Shown here: positions 1 to 5,284 of the stretch, in pieces
Position numbering within the stretch: the stretch's first letter is position 1
Layout: every line of letters starts with the position of its first letter
NCBI GenBank assembly: GCA_016869015.1
Contig: VGFB01000354.1
Location: forward strand, 1-5,284
Direction: 5' to 3'
Origin: Armatimonadota bacterium
GTDB lineage: Bacteria; Armatimonadota; Zipacnadia; Zipacnadales; VGFC01
Length of the DNA: 5,284 nucleotides
Notes under the pieces: model-generated
The model's input: only the letters and a program-made list of their open reading frames with translations
What the model was told of the DNA's origin: nothing
Database searches by the model: none
Translations under genes and position numbers: made by a program

Positions 1-273
1 GAGGAAGTCGCGCTCTGGGCGGCAGCGCAGTGCACGGCTGCAGAGCGACTGGTGGTCGCGGAGAGCGGGAGGCCCGCTGAAGGCCCGCCGCTGCAAGTGC
101 GTGCAGGATCCCGCCTCCATCTCCTGCTGGCGCCTACCATCACCGTGGAGGGCGATGGGGCTTTCGTGTATGCGGATCTGGACACGAGAGCGATCGCTGC
201 AGTGCGCGACCGGTTGCGGCCCACTGCCGGCGGAGAGACCGGGGGTGAACCGAGTGTTCGGCCGACACCTTGA
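1..273 (+). CDS. C-terminal end of a protein, possibly carbon-nitrogen hydrolase-like (5' partial)
   Basis: The frame is open from the first base and ends at TGA 271-273, so only the last 90 residues are present and the true start lies upstream. The closing part, with EGDGAFVYADLDTRAIAAVR followed by a Pro-rich tail, resembles the end of nitrilase/amidase-family proteins. In that family an acyl-enzyme hydrolase domain finishes with a 'geG.lvAdlDl..l..vR' strand and helix. The catalytic Glu, Lys and Cys would lie outside the window, so this is a weak pattern match. A GTG at 52 could be read as a start but has no need to be one, because the frame continues upstream with ordinary coding composition. 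The 3' end overlaps the start of the next gene by 29 bases, which suggests translational coupling in one operon. An unrelated family is quite possible. Confidence 0.6.
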   Translation, partial: EEVALWAAAQCTAAERLVVAESGRPAEGPPLQVRAGSRLHLLLAPTITVEGDGAFVYADLDTRAIAAVRDRLRPTAGGETGGEPSVRPTP

Positions 274-991
274 GGCAGCACGAACCCTCCTTCGTTGGGG
301 GGCCATCGCCGGCGTCGCTGTGGGCGCCATCGTGGCATGGGCAGGCCCCGGAAGCGGCACTCACTATCCCTGGATCGGATCGCGGGCGTCGGACCTCGTG
401 CCGGTCGCCTCGCCAGTCTCGGTGGAGGCGATCACCAGGACCATCGCTGACCATTGCGGGCTGCACAGCACCATTGACCCTCGGCTGAAGGACGAAGTTG
501 TCCTGATCACCGATGGGCAGATGCGCGTAGGGGCGCTGGCAGAGCTTGTTGAGACAGCCGCAGGCACGGAGTTCAGGTTCGTGCAAGGGACCCTCCATGC
601 CGGGTTGGGAGCGAACAAGGCCACGCTCATCCGGCGTCTCACCGAGGCCGATGGTGAGTTGGCCCGCGTGGGGCGGACGACCCTCGGAGCGGACGCAACC
701 GGCCTTCGTACCGTGGTGGATGTGCCGTTCGCCTCCGAGGACTTCCTGGCCATGCGCCGCTTCCGCGCCAGTGACCTGTCCGAGACACAGCGGCGCTTTG
801 TGGAGGCCCACGCCAGCCGACCAGTTGACCTGTCCTCTGACGTCTTCGTGCAGTTGCGTCCTTGGCTGTTTTTCACGGTGAGGCTCGCGGCTTCGGAGGT
901 GCTGACACTCCAGGACCCAGGCCCCAAGGGTGAGACCGTCGAGCGGCAGTGGCCGGTGGGTGCACACACGCTGTCGCTGGGTGTCCGGTAG
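245..991 (+). CDS. Membrane-anchored protein with possible STN/secretin-N-like domain
   Basis: The start is GTG 245, chosen because GGAGAG at 232-237 lies 7 bases upstream. The frame could extend back to 101 only through Trp/Cys/Arg-rich sequence that shadows the preceding gene. The product is 248 residues. Residues about 18-33 (WGAIAGVAVGAIVAWA) form a hydrophobic signal-anchor after an Arg-containing N-terminus. Residues about 57-118 (PVSVEAITRTIADHCGL, then IDPRLKDEVVL, then VGALAELVETAAGTEFRF) follow the pattern of the short secretin and TonB N-terminus (STN) domain. That pattern is a helix, a 'vdprlkg.V.l' strand, and a helix ending 'la.tgl.y.'. The remaining 130 residues have no match I recognise and contain no secretin or TonB barrel. 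It is probably a periplasm-facing protein. The STN assignment is by pattern only. Confidence 0.8.
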   Translation: MNRVFGRHLEAARTLLRWGAIAGVAVGAIVAWAGPGSGTHYPWIGSRASDLVPVASPVSVEAITRTIADHCGLHSTIDPRLKDEVVLITDGQMRVGALAELVETAAGTEFRFVQGTLHAGLGANKATLIRRLTEADGELARVGRTTLGADATGLRTVVDVPFASEDFLAMRRFRASDLSETQRRFVEAHASRPVDLSSDVFVQLRPWLFFTVRLAASEVLTLQDPGPKGETVERQWPVGAHTLSLGVR

Positions 992-1045
992 GGCGATCCG
1001 CACCCTTCCCGGGGCGGCGCGGTCCGACCGCAAAGGAGAGCGTAA

Positions 1046-2179
1046 GTGCCCCACTACGTCGCGGTGGCGGCCGCCCTGCTTGTATGCGTTGACACCTCTC
1101 GCTCGCAGGGCCCCCGGGTGCCTGAGCACGCGATCCTCCTGCACCCGTTTGCCGGGGCATCTGGGTGTCTTGCGCGCGTTCCTGCAGATCGGGCGCCCGG
1201 AGTGACGCGAGTCGTCGTTGACTTCTCCGCGCAGAGCGGTTCGCCTTCAGAGGGTACCGATACCCCACTGAAGCTCACGCCGGGCGTCGAATGCGCGGCC
1301 ATTGAGCACGCAGCCACCCACGGCCCCCAGGGCCTCGACGGGGGAGATCGGTTCCTGGACCTGCTATGGTGGCAATGGTCGAGTGCCGCCCCAGGGGCGA
1401 TCTTGGCGGAACGGCCAGAGCTGGCTGAACTGGACCGCGCAGGAAGGCGCGGAGACGAAGTCGGTCTCGGCTGCTACGCATCACCGTGGCACCCGGACGT
1501 ACGGAAGGCACTCGCTGCACTTGGCTCGTCCGTCGCGGCTTCTCTGACTGAGGGCGCGAAGCTGTATGTCAGGTGTCGGCTGAGCCCGGAGGAGATGCTC
1601 GGATACAGCGAGGCCGCGAGGGCTACCTACATCAGGGAGGCAGGCATCGACCCCCTCGATCTGCCGCGACTGCCATCCGAGGGCCGCGCCAAGACGGACC
1701 TCGAGAGTTGGCTCCGCTGGCGGTTTGGGGGCCTTACGGTACTGATGGGCGACGTCGCCGCGAGGTTCCGCCAGCCGCCATTGCGCCGCGGCCTCGTCGC
1801 GGTGGTGCTAGCTGGCGCGTACCGTGGCTCACAGGTTGGGCGGGGTCGCGCGGCCGAGGACTGGCTCACGTGGATCCTCGACGATATCATCGACGGGGTG
1901 TTGCTGGAAGGCGCGTGGGAGGAGGGGTCGGAGGATCGGGACTATGCGAGCGCCCTGGGGATCATCGCCAAGACGGGGAAGGAGATCGAGATCGGGGTGA
2001 TGCTGCGGGCGCCGAGCAAGCAGGGGGACACGGCCCTGCAGCGGCAGCAGGAGATCGTCCTAGCCCAGGGGCGCGCGCCGGATTACTGGATGATCGAGGT
2101 CAACGACGAGGCCGGCCTGCAGGCCGCCAAGGAGTTCCTGGCCGCGCAACCGAGGGGGCCGGCGCCAGACGCTCCATGA
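1046..2179 (+). CDS. Exported GHL10-like (glycosyl-hydrolase-like TIM barrel) protein
   Basis: GTG 1046 is preceded by a near-perfect AAAGGAGAG at 1032-1040 with about 7 bases of spacing, which fixes the start. The product is 377 residues. Residues 1-20 form a signal peptide (VAVAAALLVCV core). Residues about 140-365 look like the GHL10/DUF187 family of TIM-barrel proteins related to glycoside hydrolases. Matching features are SPEEMLGYSEAAR at 180-192, AGIDPLDL at 199-206, SWLRWRFGGLTVLMGDV at 221-237 and EDWLTWILDDIIDGVLLEG at 271-289. The last matches the family's 'DW..Wl..giiD.v.pm.Y' strand. Relatives usually show a 'gihlDyiRyp' strand before the GYS segment. Here the equivalent reads AKLYVRCRLS, so the Asp seems absent and activity is uncertain. 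Substrate is unknown and a polysaccharide is a guess. It follows the upstream gene after 54 bases and is probably co-transcribed with it. Confidence 0.85.
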   Translation: MPHYVAVAAALLVCVDTSRSQGPRVPEHAILLHPFAGASGCLARVPADRAPGVTRVVVDFSAQSGSPSEGTDTPLKLTPGVECAAIEHAATHGPQGLDGGDRFLDLLWWQWSSAAPGAILAERPELAELDRAGRRGDEVGLGCYASPWHPDVRKALAALGSSVAASLTEGAKLYVRCRLSPEEMLGYSEAARATYIREAGIDPLDLPRLPSEGRAKTDLESWLRWRFGGLTVLMGDVAARFRQPPLRRGLVAVVLAGAYRGSQVGRGRAAEDWLTWILDDIIDGVLLEGAWEEGSEDRDYASALGIIAKTGKEIEIGVMLRAPSKQGDTALQRQQEIVLAQGRAPDYWMIEVNDEAGLQAAKEFLAAQPRGPAPDAP

Positions 2180-2212
2180 CCTCCGCCCGTCGTGTCTCTG
2201 ACGCGAAACACC

Positions 2213-2242
2213 TTGACGAGCTGATGCTGTTCTCCGCATAAT
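2213..2242 (+). promoter_or_regulatory. Sigma70-type promoter
   Basis: TTGACG at 2213-2218 (5 of 6 to the -35 consensus) and CATAAT at 2237-2242 (5 of 6 to the -10 consensus) are separated by 18 bases. The site lies in the only sizeable gene-free stretch of the window, directly after the GHL10-like gene. It would start transcription near 2249, leaving a 5' leader of roughly 85 bases before the ATG at 2335. In GC-rich DNA such a good match outside a gene is unlikely to be trivial, but it is a prediction from sequence only. Confidence 0.55.
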
Positions 2243-2300
2243 GGTCACGATAGACTGCTAGTCAGCCCTATTGAAGATCTGCTTCCACTCCGCGAGGCGT

Positions 2301-2317
2301 TCGTCGATATTCGACGA
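2301..2317. repeat. Perfect inverted repeat in the leader (candidate operator)
   Basis: TCGTCGA at 2301-2307 and TCGACGA at 2311-2317 are exact reverse complements separated by TAT. The 17-base element lies between the predicted promoter and the ATG at 2335, about 18 bases before the start. The spacing suits a dimeric DNA-binding regulator. A 7-bp RNA stem with a 3-base loop next to the ribosome-binding region is also possible. It has no U-tract, so it is not a rho-independent terminator. Function is unproven. Confidence 0.4.
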
Positions 2318-2334
2318 CTGGAGCGGGATCATTC

Positions 2335-2861
2335 ATGGGCCGGCGTTCTCAGTCGTCAGGCATTTCCCTCGCTTTGCGGGCCTGCTTCGCCGGCCTGATC
2401 CTGCTTGCTGCTCCCGTCTGGTCTCCCGGTAGAGATCCATCCATCGCCGAGCCGTCCACCCCGGACAGGCCGCTTGTGATTGCCTGTCTCGGTGACCTCA
2501 CCGAGTACATGTCGTCGTGCGGGTGAGGGGCTTCCCGCTTGGCGGCCGGTCTGGCCCGCCTGGGAACCGTGGTGAAGGAGATCAGGAAGGAGCAGCCCGG
2601 GGTGATCGTGGTGGCGCCGGTCAGGCTTCCGCCCACGGTGCGGACTGCCACCGGCGGACGAATGCTCTGCCTGCGGGAACCACGAAGTCCGAGGGCCTAG
2701 AGTGCGCGAGCTGTCATGGAGATGCACTCCTGCATGGCCTGACCGGACGGGCGGAGATGGTCGAGAAGGCGGTCAGCGAGGAGTCGTGTCGCGAGTGCCA
2801 CACACCGGAGCGATCGCCGGAGTTCGCCTACGAGACGTACCGCGCGAAGCTGGCGCACTGA
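2335..2861 (+). pseudogene. Degraded metallophosphoesterase/multiheme cytochrome c554-like fusion (in-frame TGA, frameshift, internal deletion)
   Basis: Read in frame from ATG 2335, residues 1-26 form a signal peptide (SLALRACFAGLILLAAPVW). RPLVIACLGDLTEYMSSCG follows, then TGA 2524-2526, then GASRLAAGLARLGTVVKEIR. Exported UshA-like proteins fused to multiheme cytochromes have 'iaf.Gdl.Gy.epCGC....lGGlaR....ik.lr.e.p..llvdaG' here, so the TGA sits at the second Cys of CGC. The frame runs to GVIVV near 2613. The homologous sequence then continues one frame back and ends at TGA 2859 with ECASCHGD, ESCRECHTPERSPEFAYETY and RAKLAH. That tail is typical of cytochrome c554-like domains ('CxxCHt.e.SP.F.y..Y...i.H'). 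Two intact CxxCH haem motifs remain (CASCH, CRECH). A third reads GADCH, lacking its first Cys. The whole is about 175 codons, whereas the family usually exceeds 400, so most of the phosphoesterase and several haem sites are missing. The predicted promoter lies upstream and the Shine-Dalgarno site is weak. Confidence 0.7.
2541..2560 (+). promoter_or_regulatory. SECIS-like hairpin downstream of the in-frame TGA (speculative)
   Basis: GGCG 2541-2544 pairs with CGCC 2557-2560, C2556 bulges, and GCC 2545-2547 pairs with GGC 2553-2555, closing a GGTCT loop at 2548-2552. The loop begins 21 bases after TGA 2524-2526. Bacterial SECIS elements lie just downstream of UGA, with a G in the apical loop. 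The E. coli fdhF element, as I recall it, shows a GGUC apical loop about 18 bases after UGA and a bulged base in the stem, there on the 5' side. The resemblance is real, but short GC-rich hairpins occur often by chance and no selenocysteine machinery is visible in the window. Confidence 0.25.
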
Positions 2862-2872
2862 GCGCCATCCAG

Positions 2873-2884
2873 AAGGGGGGTGAG
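2873..2884 (+). promoter_or_regulatory. Ribosome binding site for the Tat micro-ORF
   Basis: AAGGGGGGTGAG differs from the ideal anti-16S complement AAGGAGGTGA mainly by G for A at the fifth base. It ends 4 bases before ATG 2889. The ATG at 2885 lies in another frame and would sit too close to the site, so this element supports the start at 2889. Confidence 0.5.
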
Positions 2885-2888
2885 ATGG

Positions 2889-3017
2889 ATGAAGGAGGAC
2901 GATCGGGTGACGCGGAGGGACATGCTGGCGAAGCTCGCGAAGGTGGCGGGTGTTGGACTACTGGGTCTCACGTGCATTGCGCCGCGCAAGGCAGCGACAG
3001 CCCAGTGCTGCTTGTGA
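2889..3017 (+). CDS. Micro-protein consisting of a Tat signal peptide with a QCCL end
   Basis: ATG 2889 to TGA 3015-3017 encodes 42 residues. Residues 8-13 (TRRDML) fit the twin-arginine motif, and residues 16-28 (LAKVAGVGLLGLT) form a mildly hydrophobic core with a preceding Lys, as Tat leaders have. ATA at 36-38 is an AxA signal peptidase I site, which would leave only Gln-Cys-Cys-Leu. Cys29 after LGLT is a poor lipobox because T is at -1. A strong ribosome binding site precedes the ATG, and the gene starts 27 bases after the cytochrome relic. It may be a complete small anchored or Cys-presenting protein, a peptide precursor, or the surviving 5' end of a longer Tat substrate. Downstream sequence in the same frame after the TGA shows no recognisable continuation. 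The Tat leader is clear but the role is unknown. Confidence 0.6.
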   Translation: MKEDDRVTRRDMLAKLAKVAGVGLLGLTCIAPRKAATAQCCL

Positions 3018-3082
3018 GCCATGGGTACTCGGGACTCATGCGAGCGTCCAGAACGGCGGTCACGACAGGAGGCAATGAACCA

Positions 3083-4153
3083 ATGTGCAGATACACGGTT
3101 GTGAGTGCAGTCGTGGGAGCCATCGCTTCGCTCGGTCTCTGGGCTGGTGTTGCGTGCGCCATGGAACCGGGTACCTGCATCCCGGGGACCAAAGCGGAAC
3201 ACGGCGGGTGCGCGGCCACGCCGATCCAGCCTGGTTCGGTGGCTTGTCAGGGGTCCAGCCCATTCTACGAGGGTGGATGCGACAGCCCGATCAGTTTCGC
3301 CAAGAGCCAGCCCACCGATGTGGACCACTGCTGTAACCAGGATCGCGAGATGGAGGACATCGCCGAAGACGAATTCGAATGCTACTGGAAGGTCCAGTGG
3401 GACAAGAATGACTGGGAGGATGTGTGGGGCACAACCAACAGTTGCGCGGGGGTCTCGTGGGACAGCAACCATGCGTACGCGCCACGCAGTTACCGGGTGA
3501 AGGTAGGCGTCAACGACACGTCCGGCACCGGCGCAGCGACCGGTGATGACCAAGTGCAGTATTGCCTCGCCTACTTCAGCTTGACGCCACCCAAGGTTAC
3601 GGACTGGGACTTCAATGTGGCTCTGGGCTCCTACGACGTCGATACGCCAACAGATGGCGATGTTACGGCATACTACGTGTGGAGTTCCACATGCACGTGC
3701 GGCGACCCCGCCGACCTCGATGATGTCTGGATTCGGGAGTACGTCACGTGGGATGGGACGGACAACCCTCACGACTGCCGGCACCCAGTGGGAGACCCGC
3801 CGTCCTACACCAACTGCTTCCAAATGACCCAGGACAACCCGATCATCCTCGGACTGCCGGCAACGTCAGGCCAGGCCGAGGACTTCCTCGGAGCTCCAGA
3901 TCAGTATTACACTCCTTACTGGGCGTCTGCCTGCAAGGACCACCAGAAGATCCAGCAGTGCGTCAAGTACAAGGACTCCCTGCCAATCTCCCAGTACAAC
4001 TGGCAGGCAGCCGACTACGAGAACGACTCTCACCCGTGGGAGCTCATTCGGGAACACGACCAGTGGATGTACGTGGAGAACGTGGGGGGCTGGAGGTACA
4101 GGTTCACTTCCTGGGGGATCGTGCATACGAAGGGTCTGCCCTACAACCCCTAG
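3083..4153 (+). CDS. Secreted cysteine-rich protein of unknown function
   Basis: ATG 3083 has AGGAGG at 3067-3072, 10 bases upstream, and begins a clean signal peptide (VVSAVVGAIASLGLWAGVACA, cleavage likely after residue 26). The frame is open back to 2702, but that extension is shadow sequence over the cytochrome relic and the Tat gene, so it is not used. The product is 356 residues. I do not recognise the family. The mature part has about 15 cysteines (for example 32, 43, 55, 66, 83-84, 100, 121, 161, 204/206, 232, 245, 284, 293) and is rich in Asp, Asn, Trp and Tyr. That suits a disulfide-stabilised, acidic, beta-rich extracellular protein. A stretch near 136-148 (SYRVKVGVNDTSG) looks like beta strands. 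There is no CxxCH haem motif and no lipobox or C-terminal anchor. Base composition appears less GC-rich than the flanking genes. It could be a structural or surface-binding protein. Confidence 0.85.
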   Translation: MCRYTVVSAVVGAIASLGLWAGVACAMEPGTCIPGTKAEHGGCAATPIQPGSVACQGSSPFYEGGCDSPISFAKSQPTDVDHCCNQDREMEDIAEDEFECYWKVQWDKNDWEDVWGTTNSCAGVSWDSNHAYAPRSYRVKVGVNDTSGTGAATGDDQVQYCLAYFSLTPPKVTDWDFNVALGSYDVDTPTDGDVTAYYVWSSTCTCGDPADLDDVWIREYVTWDGTDNPHDCRHPVGDPPSYTNCFQMTQDNPIILGLPATSGQAEDFLGAPDQYYTPYWASACKDHQKIQQCVKYKDSLPISQYNWQAADYENDSHPWELIREHDQWMYVENVGGWRYRFTSWGIVHTKGLPYNP

Positions 4154-4169
4154 GGGCCACCACGTGTGC

Positions 4170-4211
4170 GAGGGTGCGCATGGAGTGCCAGCACCTGAAC
4201 AAGAGGGTGCG
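4170..4211 (+). repeat. Direct repeat of GAGGGTGCG before two start codons
   Basis: The nonamer GAGGGTGCG occurs at 4170-4178 and again at 4203-4211, each 1-2 bases before an ATG (4180 and 4214). The AGAGGG part of the second copy can act as the ribosome binding site of the downstream gene. The repeat is short and may be coincidental. Confidence 0.3.
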
Positions 4212-4224
4212 AGATGGCAAGTGA
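4180..4224 (+). CDS. Possible leader peptide overlapping the next gene's start
   Basis: ATG 4180 begins a 14-codon frame (MECQHLNKRVRDGK) that ends at TGA 4222-4224, 11 bases inside the following gene. It starts after a copy of the same GAGGGTGCG element that precedes the next gene. Such an arrangement could couple translation of the downstream gene. There is no run of one amino acid to suggest attenuation. It is equally likely to be a chance frame. Confidence 0.15.
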   Translation: MECQHLNKRVRDGK

Positions 4225-5140
4225 GCGCCGGCATGGGACCAAGCGCAGTGAGAGCTGGGCCCGGACGCGCGCAGCTGGTTGGGCAGCGCTAGGAGTGCTT
4301 GCGGTCGCCTGCGCGCCACTGGCCTATCAACGGGGTCGAGCCCAAGCACGCCACCATGGTTCAGGGCTCGGGCCGGGGCAACTGGAGCTGAAGCTGCAGC
4401 TCTCTCCGGCCGGGCCCATCAGCGCAGGGGAACCCGTACTCGCGCAGGTAGAGGTCCACAACATCACTGGCGCGCCCGTTCGCGTCCCGGTCGGCTCCCG
4501 CCACACCTACTTCGGGGTGTACGACGCAGAAGGTGCGCTGGTGGGTCGACCACCGGCGGCGGACTTCTTGGGTCTGACCGGGCTCGAGTCCCTTGAGCCC
4601 GGCGCCGTCCGGTTGGCCTACTTCAGCCTGGACCCATGGTTCCGCTTCGACAAGCCGGGCACATACCTTGTCCGTGCCGAGCAACTGGAGCCTGGGCCCA
4701 CAGAGACCCGGCGGGAACAGCGACCCGGGCCTGACGGCAAGCAGCAGACCGTCGTCGTCGCCGAGCGCACGAGTGTAACGGTGGCACAGGCCGAGGCCTC
4801 CATGACCGTGGTGCCGCTGGATCCGCAACGCCTGGAGGCCCGGTGTCAGGAGCTGTTCGACACCATGCGGGAGCTGCGTGGTGGGCCGCTCTACCAGGCG
4901 ACGGGACACGCACTCATGTCCGTCCGCCACGACGTTGCGCTACCGTATCTGGAGCATATGGCAATGGCGCCCAGCAGGGCGGCCTGCGTGGCCATCCGTC
5001 GTGTCGGGACACCGAGGGCTGAGAAGCTGATCCAGGCCCTTGCCGCCCGCAACGACGGCGTGGGAGAGGCGGCACGCCAAGCGCTCGACACGTCTCTTGA
5101 GCCACCCGCGCCAACCCCGGACACCCATCTGAGCCGTTAG
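4214..5140 (+). CDS. Membrane-anchored beta-sandwich protein with HEAT-like C-terminus
   Basis: ATG 4214 follows AGAGGG at 4202-4207 and opens a 308-residue product. Residues about 21-37 (AGWAALGVLAVACAPLA) form a signal or anchor segment. Cys33 in AVAC is a poor lipobox because -3 is Ala. Residues about 57-195 look like an Ig-like beta-sandwich. ELKLQLSPAGPISAGEPVLAQVEVHNITGAPVRV, split by strands, has the 'GepV.l.v.v.N.tg.pv.v' pattern, later followed by SLEPGAVRL and DKPGTYLVRAEQLE. The pattern resembles BsuPI-like domains. Residues about 203-295 contain PQRLEARCQEL, VALPYLEHMA, ACVAIRRVGTPRAEKLIQAL and GEAARQALD. These fit HEAT-like helical repeats ('a.pyLe.l', 'A..al..igt..a...L..al'). 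Both assignments are pattern-level. It is probably exported and works by binding another molecule. It lies 60 bases after the Cys-rich gene and may be co-transcribed with it. Confidence 0.8.
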   Translation: MASERRHGTKRSESWARTRAAGWAALGVLAVACAPLAYQRGRAQARHHGSGLGPGQLELKLQLSPAGPISAGEPVLAQVEVHNITGAPVRVPVGSRHTYFGVYDAEGALVGRPPAADFLGLTGLESLEPGAVRLAYFSLDPWFRFDKPGTYLVRAEQLEPGPTETRREQRPGPDGKQQTVVVAERTSVTVAQAEASMTVVPLDPQRLEARCQELFDTMRELRGGPLYQATGHALMSVRHDVALPYLEHMAMAPSRAACVAIRRVGTPRAEKLIQALAARNDGVGEAARQALDTSLEPPAPTPDTHLSR

Positions 5141-5189
5141 CACCAGGCGCCGCCACGTACACTGTGGCCGACATCGGGGGTCACCAGGA

Positions 5190-5284
5190 ATGCAGCCGCC
5201 AAGAGTCGTGGTGGCCCTTTTCGCCGCCGCCTCTGCCACGGCCGTGCTTGGGCGTATTGCCCCATCCGGCTCCGGCCCTGTTGC
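5190..5284 (+). CDS. Start of an exported protein (3' partial)
   Basis: ATG 5190 opens a frame that runs off the window after 31 codons. GGGGG at 5176-5180 is a plausible ribosome binding site 9 bases upstream. The N-terminus is MQPPR followed by the hydrophobic core VVVALFAAASATAVLG, a typical Sec signal peptide or anchor. Nothing of the mature protein is seen, so no function can be given. The 49 bases between the previous stop and this start show no convincing terminator, so it may belong to the same transcription unit. Confidence 0.55.
   Translation, partial: MQPPRVVVALFAAASATAVLGRIAPSGSGPV

Noticed and set aside
140..1144. Long minus-strand open frame (334 codons) opposite the STN-like gene
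   Set aside because: It lies antisense to a plus-strand gene with a Shine-Dalgarno site and membrane anchor. Its translation is Arg/His/Gly/Pro-rich with no recognisable domain, as expected of an antisense shadow in GC-rich DNA.
1573..2241. 222-codon plus-strand frame inside the GHL10-like gene
   Set aside because: It is Arg/Gly-rich shadow sequence in another frame of a better-supported gene.
2258..2332. Minus-strand 24-codon frame encoding MIPLQSSNIDERLAEWKQIF and four more residues
   Set aside because: The peptide looks oddly protein-like and could be a fragment of an old gene. However it is very short, lacks a ribosome binding site and overlaps the predicted leader and palindrome, so it is not annotated.
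2608..2616. Programmed -1 frameshift site in the cytochrome relic
   Set aside because: No canonical X XXY YYZ slippery heptamer is present at the frame change. An indel mutation or sequencing error is more likely.
2702..3082. Upstream extension of the Cys-rich secreted gene
   Set aside because: The frame is open, but its sequence shadows the cytochrome tail and the Tat micro-gene. The ATG at 3083 has AGGAGG and begins directly with a signal peptide.
2828..3823. Minus-strand open frame of 331 codons
   Set aside because: It spans antisense across three plus-strand features, including the signal-peptide gene at 3083. It has no family motif and no clear ribosome binding site.
5152..5168. GCCAC/GTGGC inverted repeat after the HEAT-like gene as a terminator
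   Set aside because: The stem is only 5 bp with a 7-base loop and no following T-run.

Overview
The window is GC-rich, densely coded on the plus strand, and looks like chromosomal DNA from a diderm environmental bacterium. No tRNA, rRNA, CRISPR array, transposase or phage gene is visible. Strong Shine-Dalgarno sites, GTG starts and many export signals are typical. A GHL10-like TIM-barrel protein and the relic of a metallophosphoesterase/multiheme cytochrome fusion suggest a lineage such as Armatimonadota, Planctomycetota or a related candidate phylum. This is only a family-level impression and no species can be named.

Layout. (1) Bases 1-2179 read as one operon-like block. It holds the 3' end of a gene with a weakly nitrilase-like C-terminus, an overlapping gene for a membrane-anchored protein with a possible STN/secretin-N-like module, and a gene for an exported GHL10-like protein. 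(2) Bases 2180-2334 are non-coding and carry a good sigma70-type promoter and a perfect 7-bp inverted repeat. (3) Bases 2335-2861 hold a short, damaged gene. It starts with a signal peptide and the beginning of a UshA-like metallophosphoesterase, and it ends with the CxxCH-rich tail of a cytochrome c554-like domain. It is interrupted by an in-frame TGA at a position where relatives have cysteine, and by a frame change. (4) Bases 2889-3017 encode a 42-residue micro-protein that is almost entirely a twin-arginine signal peptide ending in Gln-Cys-Cys-Leu. (5) Bases 3083-4153 encode a secreted, cysteine-rich 356-residue protein that I do not recognise. (6) Bases 4214-5140 encode an anchored protein with a beta-sandwich and a HEAT-like tail. 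(7) From 5190 another exported protein begins and runs off the window.

Nearly every product whose N-terminus is visible carries an export signal, so the region is devoted to envelope or secreted functions. No shared pathway can be proven. The most interesting point is the TGA at 2524-2526. It replaces the second cysteine of a CGC motif and is followed at SECIS-like distance by a hairpin with a GGUCU loop. This may mark a selenocysteine codon, but ordinary pseudogene decay is the more conservative reading because the same gene has other defects.
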